This document shows, piece by piece, positions 1 through 7,752 of a stretch of DNA of 64,000 nucleotides (its first letter is position 1; each line of letters begins with the position of its first letter). Origin of the DNA: Streptomyces sp. B3I8 (GTDB taxonomy: Bacteria; Actinomycetota; Actinomycetes; Streptomycetales; Streptomycetaceae); assembly GCF_030816915.1 (NCBI RefSeq), contig NZ_JAUSYN010000002.1:4415501-4479500 (forward strand), written 5' to 3'. The notes beneath the pieces were generated by a model. It saw only the letters and a list, made by a program, of their open reading frames with translations. It did not search any database and had not been told where the DNA came from. A program made the position numbers and the translations under genes.

Positions 1-1
1 G

Positions 2-454
2 CTGAAGCGGGTCAACGACACTCGCGGCCACGCGGTCGGCGACCGGCTGCTGGAACGTTTCGGTTCCGTCCTCTCCCTGTGCGGCGCGATGCTCCCGGGC
101 ACGCTCGCCGCGCGGCTCGGCGGCGACGAGTTCTGCCTGCTCGCGGTGGGGCCGCCCGGCGACGAGGTGGTCCGCGCGGCCGACGAGCTGTGCCGACGGG
201 CGGCCGAGCTGGAACTGGGGGACGGGGTGGCGTGCGGGGTCGCCTCCACGGACGACCCGATCGGGCCGGTGCGCTCGGCGCGACGGCTGTTCCGTCTGGC
301 CGACGCGGCGCAGTACCGGGCGAAGGCCCTCCGGGCGGGCAAGCCGGTGGTGGCAGGCCGCGAGGGCGCCGACGACCCGGTCGTCCGCCTGGCGGACGCA
401 CCCCCACCGGGCGCGGCCGAACGACGCGCGTTCCGCGGCCGCAGGGTCCCGTGA
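2..454 (+). CDS. GGDEF-domain protein (diguanylate cyclase), 3' part
   Basis: The reading frame is open from the window edge to the TGA at 452-454, so only the C-terminal 150 residues are present. The GGDEF signature (Gly-Gly-Asp-Glu-Phe) is encoded at 119-133, preceded by the K-x-V-N-D-x-x-G-H-x-x-G-D stretch that forms the GTP-binding part of GGDEF domains, and followed by the usual alpha/beta remainder with A-D-x-A-x-Y-x-A-K near its end. Active family members make cyclic di-GMP in the cytosol, a messenger that controls development in Streptomyces. The intact GGDEF signature suggests activity; any N-terminal sensor lies outside the window. A 20-30 residue variable tail follows the domain. 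Confidence 0.85.
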   Translation: MKRVNDTRGHAVGDRLLERFGSVLSLCGAMLPGTLAARLGGDEFCLLAVGPPGDEVVRAADELCRRAAELELGDGVACGVASTDDPIGPVRSARRLFRLADAAQYRAKALRAGKPVVAGREGADDPVVRLADAPPPGAAERRAFRGRRVP

Positions 455-473
455 CGCTGCGGGAGGCGCGATT

Positions 474-575
474 CGAGGGGCGCGGGGAACTGTGCGATCT
501 TCCAGGGGGTCCGGGGGGCGGAGCCCCCCGGGGTCGGCGCGGGAAGGGGCGGCGGGGGCGAGAAAACCCGCAACA
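474..575 (+). repeat. Dispersed composite repeat, copy 1
   Basis: Non-coding segment built of three modules: AGGGGCGCGGGGAACTG (478-494), a hairpin with arms CCGGGGGGC (511-519) and GCCCCCCGG (523-531) around GGA, and GGCGGGGGCGAGAAAACCC (550-568). The same modules occur in the same order on the opposite strand at about 22455-22610. Both copies follow the 3' end of a gene. The hairpin may also terminate transcription of the GGDEF gene. Streptomyces genomes carry many such elements (recalled, not checked). Confidence 0.6.
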
Positions 576-632
576 CCCACCACTTACCACCCTCCGCCGC
601 CCTCGCCCCCGCCCTCACCCGCGCCCCCACCC

Positions 633-661
633 GTGACAGCGCGGAATTCACTGCGTACGCT
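633..661 (+). promoter_or_regulatory. Putative leaderless promoter of hutH
   Basis: GTGACA at 633-638 (5 of 6 matches to TTGACA), a 17-bp spacer and TACGCT at 656-661. The expected transcription start about 7 bp downstream falls on or next to the ATG at 669, and no Shine-Dalgarno sequence precedes that ATG, so the transcript may be leaderless. Inference from spacing only. Confidence 0.5.
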
Positions 662-668
662 CCTGAAT

Positions 669-2213
669 ATGGATATGCACACCGTGGTGGTGGGGACCAC
701 CCACGTCACCGCCTCCGACGTGCTCGCCGTCGCCCGCGACGGCGCCCGCGTCGAGCTCTCCGACGCCGCCCGCGCGGCCCTCGCCGCCGCCCGCCGCACC
801 GTCGAGGCGCTCGCCGCCAAGCCCGAGCCCGTCTACGGCGTCAGCACCGGCTTCGGCGCCCTCGCCACCCGGCACATCAGCGAGGACCTGCGCACCCAGC
901 TCCAGCGCAACATCGTCCGCTCGCACGCCGCCGGCATGGGCCCCCACGTGGAGCGCGAGGTCGTCCGCGCGCTGATGTTCCTGCGGCTGAAGACCGTCTG
1001 CTCCGGGCACACCGGCGTCCGCCCCGAGGTCGCGCAGACCATGGCGGACCTGCTGAACGCCGGCATCACCCCGGTCGTCCACGAGTACGGCTCCCTCGGC
1101 TGCTCCGGCGACCTCGCGCCGCTCTCCCACTGCGCGCTCACCCTCATGGGGGAGGGCGAGGCGGAGGGCCCCGACGGCGTCGTGCGTCCCGCCGCCGAGC
1201 TCCTCGACGCGCACGGCATCGCCCCCGTCGAACTGCGCGAGAAGGAGGGGCTCGCCCTCCTCAACGGCACCGACGGCATGCTCGGCATGCTGCTCATGGC
1301 CCTCGCCGACCTCGACACCCTCTACAAGAGCGCCGACATCACCGCCGCCCTCAGCCTGGAGGCCCTGCTCGGCACCGACCGGGTGCTCGCCCCCGAGCTG
1401 CACGCCATCCGCCCGCACCCCGGGCAGGCCGCCAGCGCCGCCAACATGCTCGCCGTGCTGCGCGACTCCGAGCTCACCGGGCACCACCAGGACGACGCGC
1501 CCCGCGTGCAGGACGCGTACTCCGTGCGCTGCGCGCCCCAGGTCGCCGGTGCCGGCCGGGACACCCTCGCGCACGCCCGGCTGGTCGCCGAGCGCGAGCT
1601 GGCCGCCGCCGTGGACAACCCCGTGGTGCTGCCCGACGGACGGGTGGAGTCCAACGGGAACTTCCACGGCGCCCCGGTGGGGTACGTGCTGGACTTCCTC
1701 GCGATCGCCGTCGCCGACCTCGCCTCCATCGCCGAGCGGCGCACCGACCGGCTGCTCGACAAGAACCGCAGCCACGGGCTCCCGCCGTTCCTCGCCGACG
1801 ACCCCGGCGTCGACTCCGGGCTGATGATCGCCCAGTACACGCAGGCCGCCCTGGTCAGCGAGCTGAAGCGGCTCGCCGTGCCCGCCTCCGCGGACTCCAT
1901 CCCGTCCTCCGCGATGCAGGAGGACCACGTCTCGATGGGCTGGTCGGCGGCGCGCAAGCTCCGTACGGCGGTCGGCAACCTCGCCCGCGTCCTGGCGGTC
2001 GAGCTGTACGCGGCCACCCGCGCGATCGAGCTGCGCGAGGGCCTGACCCCCGCCCCGGCGAGCCGCGCCGCGATCGACGCGACCCGCGCGGCCGGCGTCG
2101 GCGGTCCGGGCCCCGACCGCCACCTCGCCCCCGACCTGGCGGCGGCGGACGCCTTCGTCCGGGCCGGCGGCCTGGTCGCGGCGGTGGAGACCGTCACCGG
2201 ACCGCTCGCCTAG
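669..2213 (+). CDS. hutH: Histidine ammonia-lyase
   Basis: 514-residue protein, the usual HutH length. It converts L-histidine to urocanate and ammonia, the first step of histidine utilisation, in the cytosol as a tetramer. Family hallmarks are the N-terminal Y-G-V-S-T-G-F-G motif, the MIO-forming loop G-S-L-G-C-S-G-D-L-A-P-L with Cys145-Ser146-Gly147, and the later Q-D-x-Y-S-x-R-C and Q-E-D-H-V-S-M motifs. The MIO triad is Cys-Ser-Gly rather than the common Ala-Ser-Gly. The frame is open upstream to 492, but the start is placed at ATG 669 because it gives the family N-terminus and sits just after a plausible -10 box. No other hut genes are adjacent, as is usual in Streptomyces. Confidence 0.95.
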   Translation: MDMHTVVVGTTHVTASDVLAVARDGARVELSDAARAALAAARRTVEALAAKPEPVYGVSTGFGALATRHISEDLRTQLQRNIVRSHAAGMGPHVEREVVRALMFLRLKTVCSGHTGVRPEVAQTMADLLNAGITPVVHEYGSLGCSGDLAPLSHCALTLMGEGEAEGPDGVVRPAAELLDAHGIAPVELREKEGLALLNGTDGMLGMLLMALADLDTLYKSADITAALSLEALLGTDRVLAPELHAIRPHPGQAASAANMLAVLRDSELTGHHQDDAPRVQDAYSVRCAPQVAGAGRDTLAHARLVAERELAAAVDNPVVLPDGRVESNGNFHGAPVGYVLDFLAIAVADLASIAERRTDRLLDKNRSHGLPPFLADDPGVDSGLMIAQYTQAALVSELKRLAVPASADSIPSSAMQEDHVSMGWSAARKLRTAVGNLARVLAVELYAATRAIELREGLTPAPASRAAIDATRAAGVGGPGPDRHLAPDLAAADAFVRAGGLVAAVETVTGPLA

Positions 2214-2448
2214 GGCCTCTCGTTCGGATCATTCCGGCGTCGCGGGGTCCGGCACGCGCCTGTGCGGCGTTGTCGTCGGTTGCCGGGGCTCCGCCCTGGC
2301 GCCCTCCTCCGCCTTGCAGCCGCACGCACCGGACCCCGCTCGGGTCGGTCGAAGACGCACCGCGCCTCCCAGCCGGCCCGATCCAGACGAAAGACCCCAG
2401 GTTCCCGATCGGGGAGGCGCACAGGAGCGCGCGGCGGCGCGCGGCGGC
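2214..2448. other. Gene-free interval after hutH
   Basis: 235 bp between hutH and the converging LAxTG gene. Small open frames exist on both strands but are arginine/proline-rich and unconvincing. The only structure noticed is GC-rich low complexity near 2425-2445. No clear long-stem terminator was found. Confidence 0.5.
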
Positions 2449-2949
2449 TCAGTACGCCGTCGTGCGCTCCCGCCGTACGGAGAACGCCACGAAACCCGCC
2501 CCCAGGCCGAGGAGGAGGGTGCCCCCGATGACGTACGGGGTGGTGTCGATGCTTCCGGTGTCGGCGAGCCGGGTGTCGGCCGGGCCGTCCAGGCCGCCGA
2601 GGGGCTCAGTGGCCGTGCCCGTCCCCGTCTCCCCGCTCGACCCGCCCCCGCCCGTCGACTCCGACGCCGGGACCTGGGCCGCGTGCGCGGTCCGCGCGGC
2701 CGTGTCCGTCGCCGTGCCCGTGTTCGTCGTCGTGCCCGTGCTCGTTGTGTCCGTGCTCGTTCTCGCGGCCGTGCCCGTGGAGGTTCTCGTGACCGCCGAG
2801 GTGCCGGTCACGGTCGACGACTCCTGCGACGCGCCCTGCGAGGCGTTCGCGGACGGGACGAACCACAGGGCCGCGAGCATGGTCCCCGCGGCGGTGGCGG
2901 TCAGCAACGATCGGCGTGCGGTGGACGACGATCGGCGTGCGGCGGACAC
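2449..2949 (-). CDS. Secreted cell-wall-anchored protein with LAxTG sortase motif
   Basis: 166 residues from a GTG start at 2949. The basic N-terminus and hydrophobic segment (about 14-36, ending in Ala-x-Ala) form a signal peptide. A Ser/Thr/Gly-rich low-complexity stalk follows. The C-terminus has the sorting triad: L-A-D-T-G, a hydrophobic stretch of about 20 residues, and a basic tail (R-R-E-R). L-A-x-T-G is the preference of Streptomyces class E sortases, as in the long chaplins. No enzymatic domain is seen, so a surface adhesin, spacer or wall protein is likely. The first codons contain a duplicated ACGATCGGCGTGCGG (2908-2922 and 2929-2943), which doubles an Arg-Arg-Ser motif. No sortase gene is nearby. 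Confidence 0.75.
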   Translation of the reverse strand: MSAARRSSSTARRSLLTATAAGTMLAALWFVPSANASQGASQESSTVTGTSAVTRTSTGTAARTSTDTTSTGTTTNTGTATDTAARTAHAAQVPASESTGGGGSSGETGTGTATEPLGGLDGPADTRLADTGSIDTTPYVIGGTLLLGLGAGFVAFSVRRERTTAY

Positions 2950-3371
2950 GAATTATCGATCCCCTTGTGGCGCTTGCGAATTGGCCGTGTGGGCAGATGC
3001 TAGTGAAAGGCGTGGGTCGCGGGAAAGTCACGGTCTCCGAACGATCGGAGCGAGGTGGTTTCGCGCCACCCTCGCACGCCACCGCGCGCCACAGTGCGCC
3101 ACCCCCCGGGGGCACCCCCGGTGCACTGTTCCCGCGGCGGCACGGGGATGATTGACCTACGGGATCGGGAACCGGAACGGGGACGCGGGCGTCTGACTGA
3201 TTGCTCCCTGGTGTCCCTCCGGGCGCGGTGGTCTCCGCGCGCCCGCCGTCCGGGGTGGTGTGGGTAACACACCCGAGCCCTGTGGATGGGGGCGGACCGG
3301 TCGTAGCGTTGAAGGTTCTGACGGGGATCTCGGGGTATTTCGGGGATTCGGCAACGATGGAGAAGCGTGTG
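2950..3371. promoter_or_regulatory. Divergent intergenic region upstream of the L,D-transpeptidase gene
   Basis: 422 bp without a convincing gene. It holds an inverted repeat GGTGTG-GGTAA-CACACC at 3257-3273, about 100 bp upstream of the transpeptidase start, and a possible -10 (TAGCGT, 3304-3309). A small hairpin CTCCG-AACGAT-CGGAG occurs in the run near 3034-3049. Both flanking genes act at the cell wall and probably have promoters here. Confidence 0.35.
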
Positions 3372-4622
3372 ATGACGGACGGTAAGCGGCGCAAGGGTCT
3401 CGTGGCCGCGTCCGCACTGCTGGGCGGCGTGCTGGTGCTCACCGGGTGCAGCGGCGGCGACTCGGACGCCAAGGGCGGCGACGGCGACTCCACCTCGCAG
3501 GCGAAGGCCGACAAGGCGGCCGCGCAGAAGGCATCCGAGGCGGACATCACGATCACGCCGAAGGACGGGTCCGACAACGCGTCCATCAACAACGCCGCGA
3601 AGGTCGTGGTCGCCAAGGGCACGCTGAGCGACGTGACCATGACCACGGCCTCCGGCACCGCCGTCTCCGGCCGGATATCGGCCGACAAGAAGAGCTGGGC
3701 GCCCACCGGCCAGCTGGAGCGGGCGACCACCTACAAGGTGGCCGTGACCGCCGAGGACGCCAAGGGCCGCGCCGCCCACGAGAACGCCTCGTTCACCACC
3801 GTCTCGCAGGCGCACTCCTTCATCGGCAACTTCACGCCGGACAACGGCCAGACGGTCGGCGTCGGAATGCCCGTGTCGATCAACTTCGACAAGGCCATCA
3901 CCAACAAGACGGCCGTACAGAAGGGCATCACCGTCTCCTCCAGCTCCGGGCAGGAGGTCGTCGGACACTGGTTCAACGCCAACCGCATCGACTTCCGCCC
4001 CGAGAAGTACTGGACGGAGAACTCCACGGTCACCCTCAAGCTCGCGCTGGACGGGGTCCAGGGCGCGAACGGCGTCTACGGCGTCCAGCAGAAGACGGTG
4101 ACGTTCAAGGTCGGCCGCAACCAGGTCTCCTACGTCGACGCGCAGACCAAGCAGATGAAGGTCACGCAGGACGGCAAGACGATCAAGACCATCCCGATCT
4201 CCGCCGGTTCGCCCGAGAACAAGACCTACGAGGGTCAGATGGTGATCTCCGAGAAGTTCAAGGAGACCCGGATGAACGGTGCCACGGTCGGCTTCACGGA
4301 CGACGACGGCAAGGGCGAGTACGACATCAAGGACGTGCCGCACGCCATGCGGCTGAGCAGCTCCGGCACGTTCATCCACGGCAACTACTGGGGCGCCAAG
4401 TCCATCTTCGGTGCCGTGAACACCAGCCACGGCTGCGTCGGTCTGTCCGACACCAAGGGCGCCAACGACTCCAGCACGCCGGCCGCCTGGTTCTACAACA
4501 ACTCCCTCCTCGGTGACGTGGTCGTCGTCCAGAACACCGGCGACAAGACCGTCGCCCCGGACAACGGCCTCAACGGGTGGAACCTGAACTGGGCCGACTG
4601 GAAGGCCGGTTCGGCCGTCTGA
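3372..4622 (+). CDS. L,D-transpeptidase lipoprotein (Ig-like and YkuD domains)
   Basis: 416 residues. A lipoprotein signal peptide ends in the lipobox L-T-G-C with Cys26 as the lipidation site. An Ala/Lys/Asp-rich linker, one or two Ig-like domains (about 60-240) and a C-terminal YkuD catalytic domain follow. The YkuD signature H-G-N-Y-W-G followed by S-H-G-C-V-G-L places the catalytic Cys at 355 with its His and Gly partners. This layout matches actinobacterial enzymes such as LdtMt2, which make 3-3 peptidoglycan cross-links outside the membrane. Three in-frame starts exist (3357, 3369, 3372). ATG 3372 is preferred because GGAG at 3359-3362 lies at normal spacing; GTG 3369 is nearly as good. 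Confidence 0.9.
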   Translation: MTDGKRRKGLVAASALLGGVLVLTGCSGGDSDAKGGDGDSTSQAKADKAAAQKASEADITITPKDGSDNASINNAAKVVVAKGTLSDVTMTTASGTAVSGRISADKKSWAPTGQLERATTYKVAVTAEDAKGRAAHENASFTTVSQAHSFIGNFTPDNGQTVGVGMPVSINFDKAITNKTAVQKGITVSSSSGQEVVGHWFNANRIDFRPEKYWTENSTVTLKLALDGVQGANGVYGVQQKTVTFKVGRNQVSYVDAQTKQMKVTQDGKTIKTIPISAGSPENKTYEGQMVISEKFKETRMNGATVGFTDDDGKGEYDIKDVPHAMRLSSSGTFIHGNYWGAKSIFGAVNTSHGCVGLSDTKGANDSSTPAAWFYNNSLLGDVVVVQNTGDKTVAPDNGLNGWNLNWADWKAGSAV

Positions 4623-4680
4623 CGCACGACCGGCCGGTTTTTGGCCCGACCCGCCCGGTCGGCACACCCGCACAGCACGA

Positions 4681-4730
4681 ACGACGGCGCCGCCGCCCCC
4701 CGCACCGCACGGGGGCGGCGGCGCCGTCGT
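4681..4730 (+). terminator. Terminator after the L,D-transpeptidase gene
   Basis: A perfect 20-bp stem (4681-4700 paired with 4711-4730) with a 10-nt loop, 58 bp after the stop codon. No clear T-tract, as usual in Streptomyces. Confidence 0.85.
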
Positions 4731-5018
4731 CGTGGTGCGGGCGTGCGGGCGTGCGGGCGTACGGACAGACGGGCGAACGGGTGCACGGACAGATGTGGGC
4801 GGGCGGAGGCAACGCGTGATTCATGCGCCCGGGGGCGGGCGACCGAGTGCCGTTCACCCTCGCGCCACGTCGCCCACGGATACGCGCCAGACGTGGGAGA
4901 TTTTCGGCCCAAGATCAACCGGGCGGATCACTGCGCTCTGTTTCTCCATACCATCATCCCGCAATCGTTCCTCCTGCCCCACCAGTTGATCCGTGACGCG
5001 CGTTCAGGAGTGTTTGTC
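4731..5018. other. Gene-free interval with short tandem repeat
   Basis: Right after the terminator, GTGCGGGC-like octamers are repeated about four times (4735-4764). The rest is upstream region of the small secreted protein. CATACC near 4946-4960 could be a weak -10. No gene seen. Confidence 0.35.
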
Positions 5019-5252
5019 ATGCTCAAGAAGATGTTCGTGTCCGCGGCCGTGGCCGCCACCGCCGTTGCGGCCATGGCCGTCGGCACCGGTTCGGCCTCGG
5101 CCGCCACCTTCGTCCCCGCCGGCGTCTACCCGTCGAGCAACGCCTGCGCCGACGCGGGCAACGCGGGCTTCCCGCAGGGCCGCTGGGTCGGCTGGCGCTG
5201 CGAGTCGCTGGGCGGCGGCCAGTACCTGCTCTGGGTCCAGCCGACGTACTGA
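5019..5252 (+). CDS. Small secreted protein of unknown function
   Basis: 77 residues from ATG 5019, with AGGAG at 5006-5010 as a well-spaced ribosome site. Residues 1-28 form a clear signal peptide (Leu-Lys-Lys, an Ala/Val core, then Ala-Ser-Ala-Ala). The mature part of about 49 residues has three aromatic-rich segments and two Cys (in N-A-C-A-D and W-R-C-E) that could form one disulfide bridge, and ends in L-L-W-V-Q-P-T-Y. It resembles the many short exported proteins of Streptomyces, but I do not recognise a named family. It has its own terminator. Confidence 0.75.
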   Translation: MLKKMFVSAAVAATAVAAMAVGTGSASAATFVPAGVYPSSNACADAGNAGFPQGRWVGWRCESLGGGQYLLWVQPTY

Positions 5253-5262
5253 CACGTCCACC

Positions 5263-5295
5263 GGCGGTGGAGCGCGCACACCGCGTTCCACCGCC
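5263..5295 (+). terminator. Terminator after the small secreted protein
   Basis: Inverted repeat GGCGGTGGA (5263-5271) and TCCACCGCC (5287-5295), 11 bp after the stop codon. Confidence 0.65.
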
Positions 5296-5338
5296 GTTCT
5301 GCGTCCGGCGACCGACCGGGGACACGCAGGGCCGAACG

Positions 5339-5422
5339 GGGCACGCACAGGACCCAAGAGGGCACGCACAGAACCCAATAGGGCATGCGCAGGACCCAAC
5401 AGGGCACAGGTACGGCCCACTT
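5339..5422 (+). repeat. 21-bp tandem repeat upstream of ABC exporter
   Basis: Three close copies of a 21-bp unit (5339-5359, 5360-5380, 5381-5401), each beginning GGGCAC/TGC and containing ACCCAA, plus a degenerate fourth (5402-5422) and a degenerate copy just before 5339. It lies about 100-180 bp upstream of the permease start. No function is known. Confidence 0.8.
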
Positions 5423-5460
5423 GGACTCGCGCACGGCCCGACAGACCCACGGGCGAGCTC

Positions 5461-5478
5461 TTCTCATCTTTCTCTTAT
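5461..5478 (+). promoter_or_regulatory. Possible response-regulator-type direct repeat
   Basis: TTCTCATCTTTCTCTTAT, a T/C-rich island in very GC-rich DNA with two TTCTC half-repeats 9 bp apart, about 45-60 bp upstream of the permease start. The AT content and repeat form suggest a promoter/operator. The regulator is unknown. Confidence 0.3.
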
Positions 5479-5522
5479 GCCGGGCTTACGGCTTCGTCAC
5501 GGGGCGTTCCTACCGTGCGACC

Positions 5523-6971
5523 ATGTTCTTCACCTACCTGAGGCGCGAACTGCGCCGCCGCAGAAAAGCGGCCCTGGTCGTCGCCTCTGGGCTCGCACTG
5601 GGCATAGCCCTGGTCATCGTCGTCAGCTCCGTCTCGTCCGGCATGGGCAAGGCCCAGGACAAGGTCCTGCAGTCGCTGTACGGCCTGGGCACCGACATGA
5701 CCGTCACCAAGGCCGCCGCGCAGAGTTCGGACGGCGCGCAGCGGCCCCGCTTCAACTTCGACGCCAAGGGCGGCGACTCCGACGAGGAGCAGAGCAGCGA
5801 CCGCGTCATGGTGCAGGGCTTCCAGACCCTGGCGAGTTCCACGGTGGGCAAGGTCGACGCGCAGAGCGGCGTGTCCGACGCGGTCGGGGGCCTGAGCCTC
5901 CAGGTCTTCAAGGTCAGCGGCCAGTTCCGGCAGGGCCAGTTCAAGCAGGACCAGCGCGGCGGCGACAGCGGGGGCATGAGCCGGCCGCAGGGCACGATCG
6001 AGGGCGGCGGCGCCGACTTCGACGTCAACAGCTACTCGGTCTACGGCACCGACGTCGCCGAACCGGCCCTCGGCCCGCTCACCTCCTCCAAGATCACCAG
6101 TGGCCGTACGTTCAAGACCTCGGAGACCGACGCCAAGGTCGTCGTCGCCGACGAGTCGTACGCCAAGGAGAAGAAGCTGGCCCTCGGTGACACCGTCACC
6201 ATCAAGAGCGTCAAGTTCAAGGTCATCGGCATCGCCACCCCCGACAGCGGGGACGCGGCGGCCAACCTCTACGTCCCGCTGAAGCAGGCCCAGACGCTCA
6301 GCGACTCGAAGGACAAGGTCACCACGATCTACGTCAAGGCGACCGACTCGCAGAAGATCGACTCGGTCAAGTCGGCGATCCAGAAGAACATCCCGGGGAC
6401 CACCGTCACCACCTCCGCCGACCTCGCCGACACCGTCTCCGGCTCCCTGTCCACCGCCTCCGACCTGGCGACCAGCGTCGGCAAGTGGCTGTCGATCGCG
6501 GTGCTCGTGGCCGCGTTCCTGGTGGCCGGACTGCTCACCTCCTCGGCGGTCTCCCGGCGCGTGCGCGAGTTCGGCACGCTCAAGGCGCTCGGCTGGAGGT
6601 CCGGCCGCGTCACCCGACAGGTGGTCGGCGAGGCCATGGTCAACGGACTGGTCGGCGGCGCCCTCGGCATCGCGCTCGGCCTCGCCGGCGCGTACGTCGT
6701 CACCGCGATCAGCCCCACCCTCCAGGCACAGCTCGGCGGCGGCTCGGCCGGGGGCGGCGGCGTCGGCGGCGGTCCCGGCGGCGGCTTCGGCGGCGCGGGG
6801 CGGCGGCAGGCCGCGACGTCCCTGGAGGTCGCGCTCACCGCGCCGGTCAGCCTCACCACCATCGCGGTCGCGGTCGGCCTGGCCGTGGCCGGCGGGCTCA
6901 TCGCCGGCGCGTTCGGCGGCTGGCGCGCCTCCCGTCTGCGCCCCGCGGACGCGCTGCGCCGCGTCGAGTAG
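5523..6971 (+). CDS. MacB/FtsX-type ABC transporter permease
   Basis: 482 residues. An N-terminal transmembrane helix (about 18-40) is followed by a large extracytoplasmic MacB-type domain (about 45-320) and three C-terminal helices of the FtsX fold, with the characteristic R-R-V-R-E-F-G-T-L-K-A-L-G-W motif between the first two. A glycine-rich insert (about 405-430) precedes the last helix. Such permeases move lipids, peptides or antibiotics, or transmit mechanical signals, rather than import nutrients. The partner ATPase starts 39 bp downstream. Starts at ATG 5523, with a weak ribosome site and the AT-rich promoter island about 50 bp upstream. Confidence 0.88.
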   Translation: MFFTYLRRELRRRRKAALVVASGLALGIALVIVVSSVSSGMGKAQDKVLQSLYGLGTDMTVTKAAAQSSDGAQRPRFNFDAKGGDSDEEQSSDRVMVQGFQTLASSTVGKVDAQSGVSDAVGGLSLQVFKVSGQFRQGQFKQDQRGGDSGGMSRPQGTIEGGGADFDVNSYSVYGTDVAEPALGPLTSSKITSGRTFKTSETDAKVVVADESYAKEKKLALGDTVTIKSVKFKVIGIATPDSGDAAANLYVPLKQAQTLSDSKDKVTTIYVKATDSQKIDSVKSAIQKNIPGTTVTTSADLADTVSGSLSTASDLATSVGKWLSIAVLVAAFLVAGLLTSSAVSRRVREFGTLKALGWRSGRVTRQVVGEAMVNGLVGGALGIALGLAGAYVVTAISPTLQAQLGGGSAGGGGVGGGPGGGFGGAGRRQAATSLEVALTAPVSLTTIAVAVGLAVAGGLIAGAFGGWRASRLRPADALRRVE

Positions 6972-7010
6972 ATCCCCCTGTACTGACTCGGACTCCAGGA
7001 GCTGACCACC

Positions 7011-7709
7011 ATGTACGTACTCAGTGGCGTCACCAAGCGCTACACACGGGGCAAGGACGTCGTCAACGCCCTCGACGGCGTCGACCTCACCATCGGCGAC
7101 GGCGACCGGCTCGTCATCCAGGGCCCCACCGGCGGCGGCAAGTCGACGCTGCTGCAGATGATCGGCGGCCTCGACAAGCCGACCTCCGGCAGTATCGAAC
7201 TCGACGGCACCGACCTCGCCCGGCTCTCCGAGGCCAAGCTCACCGAGGTGCGCGGCGAGAACATCGGCTTCGTCTTCCAGAGCTTCAACCTCATCCCCAC
7301 GCTCACCGCGCAGGAGAACGTCGAGACGGCGCTCGTCCCACTCGGCGTGAAGGGCAGGGAACGCCGCGAACGGGCCGCCGAGGCACTGGCCTCGGTCGGC
7401 CTCGGCGAACGGCTCGGCCATCTGCCCGGCGAGATGTCCGGCGGCCAGCAGCAGCGCGTCGCCATCGCCCGCGCCCTGGTCAAGAAGCCGAAGGTGCTCC
7501 TGGCCGACGAGCCCACGGGCAACCTCGACGAGTCCATGCGCGACGAGATCATGGAGGTCCTGGAAACCCTCTGGAAGGAACACGGCCTGACCTTCGTGAT
7601 GGTCACCCACGACTCGACCCTGGCGCAGAAGGCCCCCCGCCTGGTGACGATCCGCAAGGGCAGGATCACGGTGAAGGAGAACAAGCCGAAGGAGAACGCG
7701 AAGGCTTAG
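7011..7709 (+). CDS. ABC transporter ATP-binding protein (MacB/LolD type)
   Basis: 232 residues. Walker A is G-P-T-G-G-G-K-S-T (about 38-46), the Q-loop lies in F-V-F-Q-S-F-N-L-I-P, the signature is M-S-G-G-Q-Q-Q-R, and Walker B is L-L-A-D-E-P-T-G-N-L-D. The last motif and overall length place it in the LolD/MacB/FtsE branch that powers FtsX-like permeases. Ribosome site AGGAG lies 7 bp before ATG 7011. It forms a two-gene operon with the permease. A Lys-rich tail follows the core domain. The transported substrate cannot be told from sequence. Confidence 0.92.
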   Translation: MYVLSGVTKRYTRGKDVVNALDGVDLTIGDGDRLVIQGPTGGGKSTLLQMIGGLDKPTSGSIELDGTDLARLSEAKLTEVRGENIGFVFQSFNLIPTLTAQENVETALVPLGVKGRERRERAAEALASVGLGERLGHLPGEMSGGQQQRVAIARALVKKPKVLLADEPTGNLDESMRDEIMEVLETLWKEHGLTFVMVTHDSTLAQKAPRLVTIRKGRITVKENKPKENAKA

Positions 7710-7722
7710 CCACGGCGGAGGG

Positions 7723-7752
7723 GCCGGGCACGGCCGAACCACCGTGCCCGGC
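7723..7752 (+). terminator. Terminator after the ABC exporter operon
   Basis: GCCGGGCACGG (7723-7733) pairs perfectly with CCGTGCCCGGC (7742-7752) around an 8-nt loop, 13 bp after the ATPase stop. Confidence 0.8.

Noticed and set aside
648..2123. 491-codon open frame antisense to hutH
   Set aside because: Low-complexity translation (Gly/Val/Arg-rich) opposite a perfect HutH reading frame.
2210..2422. 70-codon minus-strand frame after hutH, considered as a transposase remnant
   Set aside because: Arg/Pro-rich with no DDE or other transposase motif and no inverted repeats or target duplications.
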